A DNA stretch of 16,326 bases from the NCBI GenBank assembly GCA_035718085.1, contig DASTHS010000209.1:1-16326 (forward strand), in the 5' to 3' direction. Positions 14,398 through 16,326 of this stretch are shown in pieces. The translations under genes and the position numbers were made by a program. The notes under the pieces were generated by a model. It ran no database searches. It was not told where the DNA came from and saw only the letters and a list, made by a program, of their open reading frames with translations. How positions within the stretch are numbered: the first letter of the stretch is position 1; every line of letters begins with the position of its first letter. This DNA is from DASTHS01 sp035718085 (GTDB lineage Bacteria > Actinomycetota > Acidimicrobiia > Acidimicrobiales > Palsa-688).

Positions 14398-15776
14398 GGC
14401 CGGCTGGCCGCCCCGTCGTGCGACCCCCCGCCGTCGATCGCGCCGGCCGAGTCGTCGGGGCGGGGGCCGCCGCCCGGCGACCCGAGGGGCGAGATGCGCA
14501 CCTTGCCGATGCGGCGGCCGGACACCTCCTCGGCGACGAGGCGGTGCCCCTGGTAGGTGACCTCCTCGCCCTCGGTGGGCACGTGGCCGAGCTGGGAGTA
14601 GATGAGGCCGCCGACGGTGTCCCAGTCGCCTTCGGGCAGCTCGTCGTCGTCGGGGAGCAGCTCGTTGACCTCGTCGATGGGCATGCGGGCGTTGACCACC
14701 ACGGTGCCGTCATCGAGGGTCTCCGAGTCGGTCTCCTCGGTGTCGTACTCGTCGTGGATCTCGCCGACGAGCTCCTCGATCAGGTCTTCGAGGGTGACCA
14801 GGCCGGCGGTGCCGCCGAACTCGTCGATGGCGATGGCCATGTGCTGGTTGCTGGCCTGCATCTCCGGCAGCAGCTCGGCGACCCGCTTCGACTCGGGCAC
14901 GAACTGCGCCTCGCGCATGATCTCGGTGACGGCCACCTCGCCCTGGCCCTCCCGGGTGGCCCGCATCAGGTCCTTCACGAAGACGATGCCGACCACGTCG
15001 TCGATGTTCTGGCCGGTCACCGGGATGCGGCTGTAGCCCACGGTGATGGCGATGTCGACGACGTCGGTGATGCGGCCGGTCGACTCCACCACCACCATGT
15101 CGGGCCGGGGCACCATCACGTCGCGCACGACGGTGTCACCGAAGTCGATGATCGAGTGGATGAGGGTGCGCTCGGCGCGCTCGATGACCGCCTCGTCCGC
15201 GGCGGTGTCGGCCATGGCCCGCAGCAGCTCCTCCGACACGTACGGCCCCTGCGGCACCCCCTTGCCGGGCAGCAGCCGGTTCGACACCCCGATCAGGCCG
15301 CGGGTGACCCACCGCAGCGGCGGGAAGGCGTAGAGCAGGCTGACGACCGGGGCCAGCAGCAGGGCGGCCCGGTCGGTGTGCTGCACCGCCCAGGTCTTGG
15401 GCGCCAGCTCGGCCACCACGAAGATCACGACGATCTCGAAGACGGTGGCCACCACCACCCCGAGGCTGCCGAAGACGTGCGACGCCACCACGCCCACGAG
15501 GGTGGCGGCGACCAGGGTGCACACCTCGAGGGCGAAGAGCACGACCGGCAGCACCCGGTCGGTGTGCTCGGCGATGGCCACGAGGGTCTTGGCGCCGCGC
15601 CGCTGCTCCTCCTCCAGGCTGATGGCCCGCACCCGCGACGTCCGGGTGATGGCCGTCTCCGAGGCGGCCAGCACGCCGGTCACGACGATCAGCCCGACGA
15701 CGACCACGAGCAGGCCGATGTCGGCACCGGTCACCGGCGAGGCGGCGACGAGCAGGGCGCTACTTGGAGGCGTCAC
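14394..15776 (-). CDS. CNNM/CBS-domain membrane protein (CorC/HlyC-like, 'hemolysin family')
   Basis: A polytopic inner-membrane protein of the CNNM/MpfA/CorC group, linked by family studies to Mg2+ efflux or homeostasis. The label 'hemolysin' is historical. In the 460 residues, four hydrophobic spans fit the CNNM transmembrane domain (about 17–37, 76–97, 104–124 and 137–155), with motifs AASETAITRTSRVRA (38–52) and VAELAPKTWAV (121–131). Two CBS domains follow (about 215–280 and 283–340; VMVPRPDMV at 220–228, GYSRIPVTG at 247–255, IDEFGGTAGLVTLEDLIEEL at 317–336), then a CorC/HlyC C-terminal domain (about 355–432) and a Gly/Asp/Ser-rich tail. The GTG start at 15776 overlaps the ybeY stop as GTGA, and the stop overlaps the era start the same way. 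The ybeY–CNNM–era order is conserved in actinobacteria. Confidence 0.95.
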   Translation of the reverse strand: MTPPSSALLVAASPVTGADIGLLVVVVGLIVVTGVLAASETAITRTSRVRAISLEEEQRRGAKTLVAIAEHTDRVLPVVLFALEVCTLVAATLVGVVASHVFGSLGVVVATVFEIVVIFVVAELAPKTWAVQHTDRAALLLAPVVSLLYAFPPLRWVTRGLIGVSNRLLPGKGVPQGPYVSEELLRAMADTAADEAVIERAERTLIHSIIDFGDTVVRDVMVPRPDMVVVESTGRITDVVDIAITVGYSRIPVTGQNIDDVVGIVFVKDLMRATREGQGEVAVTEIMREAQFVPESKRVAELLPEMQASNQHMAIAIDEFGGTAGLVTLEDLIEELVGEIHDEYDTEETDSETLDDGTVVVNARMPIDEVNELLPDDDELPEGDWDTVGGLIYSQLGHVPTEGEEVTYQGHRLVAEEVSGRRIGKVRISPLGSPGGGPRPDDSAGAIDGGGSHDGAASRP

Positions 15777-16326
15777 GGCACGCCGGGGTCGAGGCCCCCG
15801 GTGGGCTCGGCCGACGTCGACGCGCTCGACGCCGGGCCGTCGGGGTGGGCGGGCACCGTCGGCCCTGCAGCCGTGGATCCCGACGCCGCCTCGGCCGTCT
15901 CCGCCCCGGCCGTCTCCGCCCGGGTGGTTTCCGCCCCGGCGGCCTCCGCCGCGAGGGGGCCGCCCGACGCGGAGGCGCGCTGGTCGGGGGGGGCGCCGGC
16001 GGCGGCGTGGTGCTTGGCCAGCAGCTCGCGCTCCCGGGCTTCCATGGCCTCGGCCTCCTCGTCGTCCATGTGGTCCATGCCGAGCAGGTGCAGCACGCCG
16101 TGCACCACCAGCAGCGCCAGCTCGTCGTCGTAGGTGCCCGCGTGCTCGGGGGCGTTGCGCATCGCCACCGCCGGGCAGATCACCACGTCGCCGAGCAGCG
16201 TGGGCGCCTCGTCGGGGTCCGAGCCGAACCCGGGCCCGGTGCCCCCGGAGTCGGGGCTGCGGCCGCTCTCGGCCGGCTCGTCGTCGATCGGGAACGCCAG
16301 GACGTCGGTCGGCCCCGTCTTGCCGA
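15773..16326 (-). CDS. ybeY: Endoribonuclease YbeY (rRNA maturation factor), 5' end outside the window
   Basis: A zinc-dependent RNase involved in 16S rRNA 3'-end maturation and ribosome quality control. The frame is open to the right edge, and the visible part begins GKTGPTDVLAFPIDDEP, the conserved (S)xxTDVLSFP segment. The metal-site motif HGVLHLLGMDH is intact, followed by MDDEEAEAMEARERELLA. Two oddities stand out. First, roughly 22 acidic and Gly-rich residues (ESGRSPDSGGTGPGFGSDPD) separate FPIDD from LLGDVVICPAVAM, longer than in compact YbeY proteins. Second, about 65 residues of low-complexity Ala/Glu/Thr/Pro sequence follow the catalytic domain, including near-pentapeptide repeats. 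An internal GTG at 16186 is not the start, because the conserved TDVLAFP lies upstream of it. The stop overlaps the next gene's GTG. phoH would be expected just outside the window. Confidence 0.94.
   Translation of the reverse strand, partial: GKTGPTDVLAFPIDDEPAESGRSPDSGGTGPGFGSDPDEAPTLLGDVVICPAVAMRNAPEHAGTYDDELALLVVHGVLHLLGMDHMDDEEAEAMEARERELLAKHHAAAGAPPDQRASASGGPLAAEAAGAETTRAETAGAETAEAASGSTAAGPTVPAHPDGPASSASTSAEPTGGLDPGVP
15892..15951 (-). repeat. Four imperfect 15-bp tandem repeats in the ybeY tail
   Basis: Two identical units (CGGCCGTCTCCGCCC at 15892–15906 and 15907–15921 on the plus strand) are followed by two degenerate ones (15922–15936, 15937–15951). On the coding strand they give pentapeptide-like AET/AEA repeats. 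The period is a multiple of three, so copy-number change would keep the frame. Confidence 0.75.

Overview
The window is a very GC-rich bacterial chromosome segment, packed with core housekeeping genes and with almost no intergenic space. Gene content and order point to an actinobacterium. The order ybeY – CNNM/CBS protein – era – (insert) – uppS – recO – glyS – (insert) – dnaG matches the conserved block known from mycobacteria and relatives. A zinc-ribbon RecO, a putative F420-dependent oxidoreductase, frequent GTG starts and several apparently leaderless or SD-poor starts fit this. An Acidimicrobiia-type organism is my best guess, but that is inference from gene order and composition.

Layout by position: (1) 1–3512, minus strand: dnaG (primase), rpoD/sigA (primary sigma factor) and the 5' part of an enoyl-CoA hydratase gene, transcribed in that order toward the left edge. 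rpoD and the hydratase gene overlap as ATGA. (2) 3594–6308, minus: pyruvate phosphate dikinase, followed by a strong GC-rich hairpin before dnaG. (3) 6385–9206, minus: uppS, recO, glyS, tightly spaced. (4) 9257–10186, minus: a putative F420-dependent LLM-class oxidoreductase. (5) 10187–10372: a 186-bp divergent intergenic region, the largest gap here. It holds a 14-bp perfect inverted repeat with a nested stem and short GGACCGC direct repeats. (6) 10373–13567, plus strand, the only rightward genes: a DUF559 nuclease-like protein with an AbiEi-type N-terminal domain, then a DinG-family helicase. (7) 13561–16326, minus: ybeY (5' end outside the window), a CNNM/CBS (CorC/HlyC-like) membrane protein and era, coupled by two GTGA overlaps.

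The housekeeping genes cover replication priming, transcription initiation, tRNA charging, ribosome maturation (YbeY, Era), recombination repair (RecO), polyprenyl carrier synthesis (UppS) and pyruvate/PEP metabolism (PPDK). The accessory part is the plus-strand pair at 10373–13567 with its upstream palindrome, set inside an otherwise leftward conserved block. That palindrome plus stand-alone nuclease is the most interesting part of the window. No RNA genes, CRISPR arrays, insertion sequences or origins were recognised, and no stretch over 300 bases lacks a gene.
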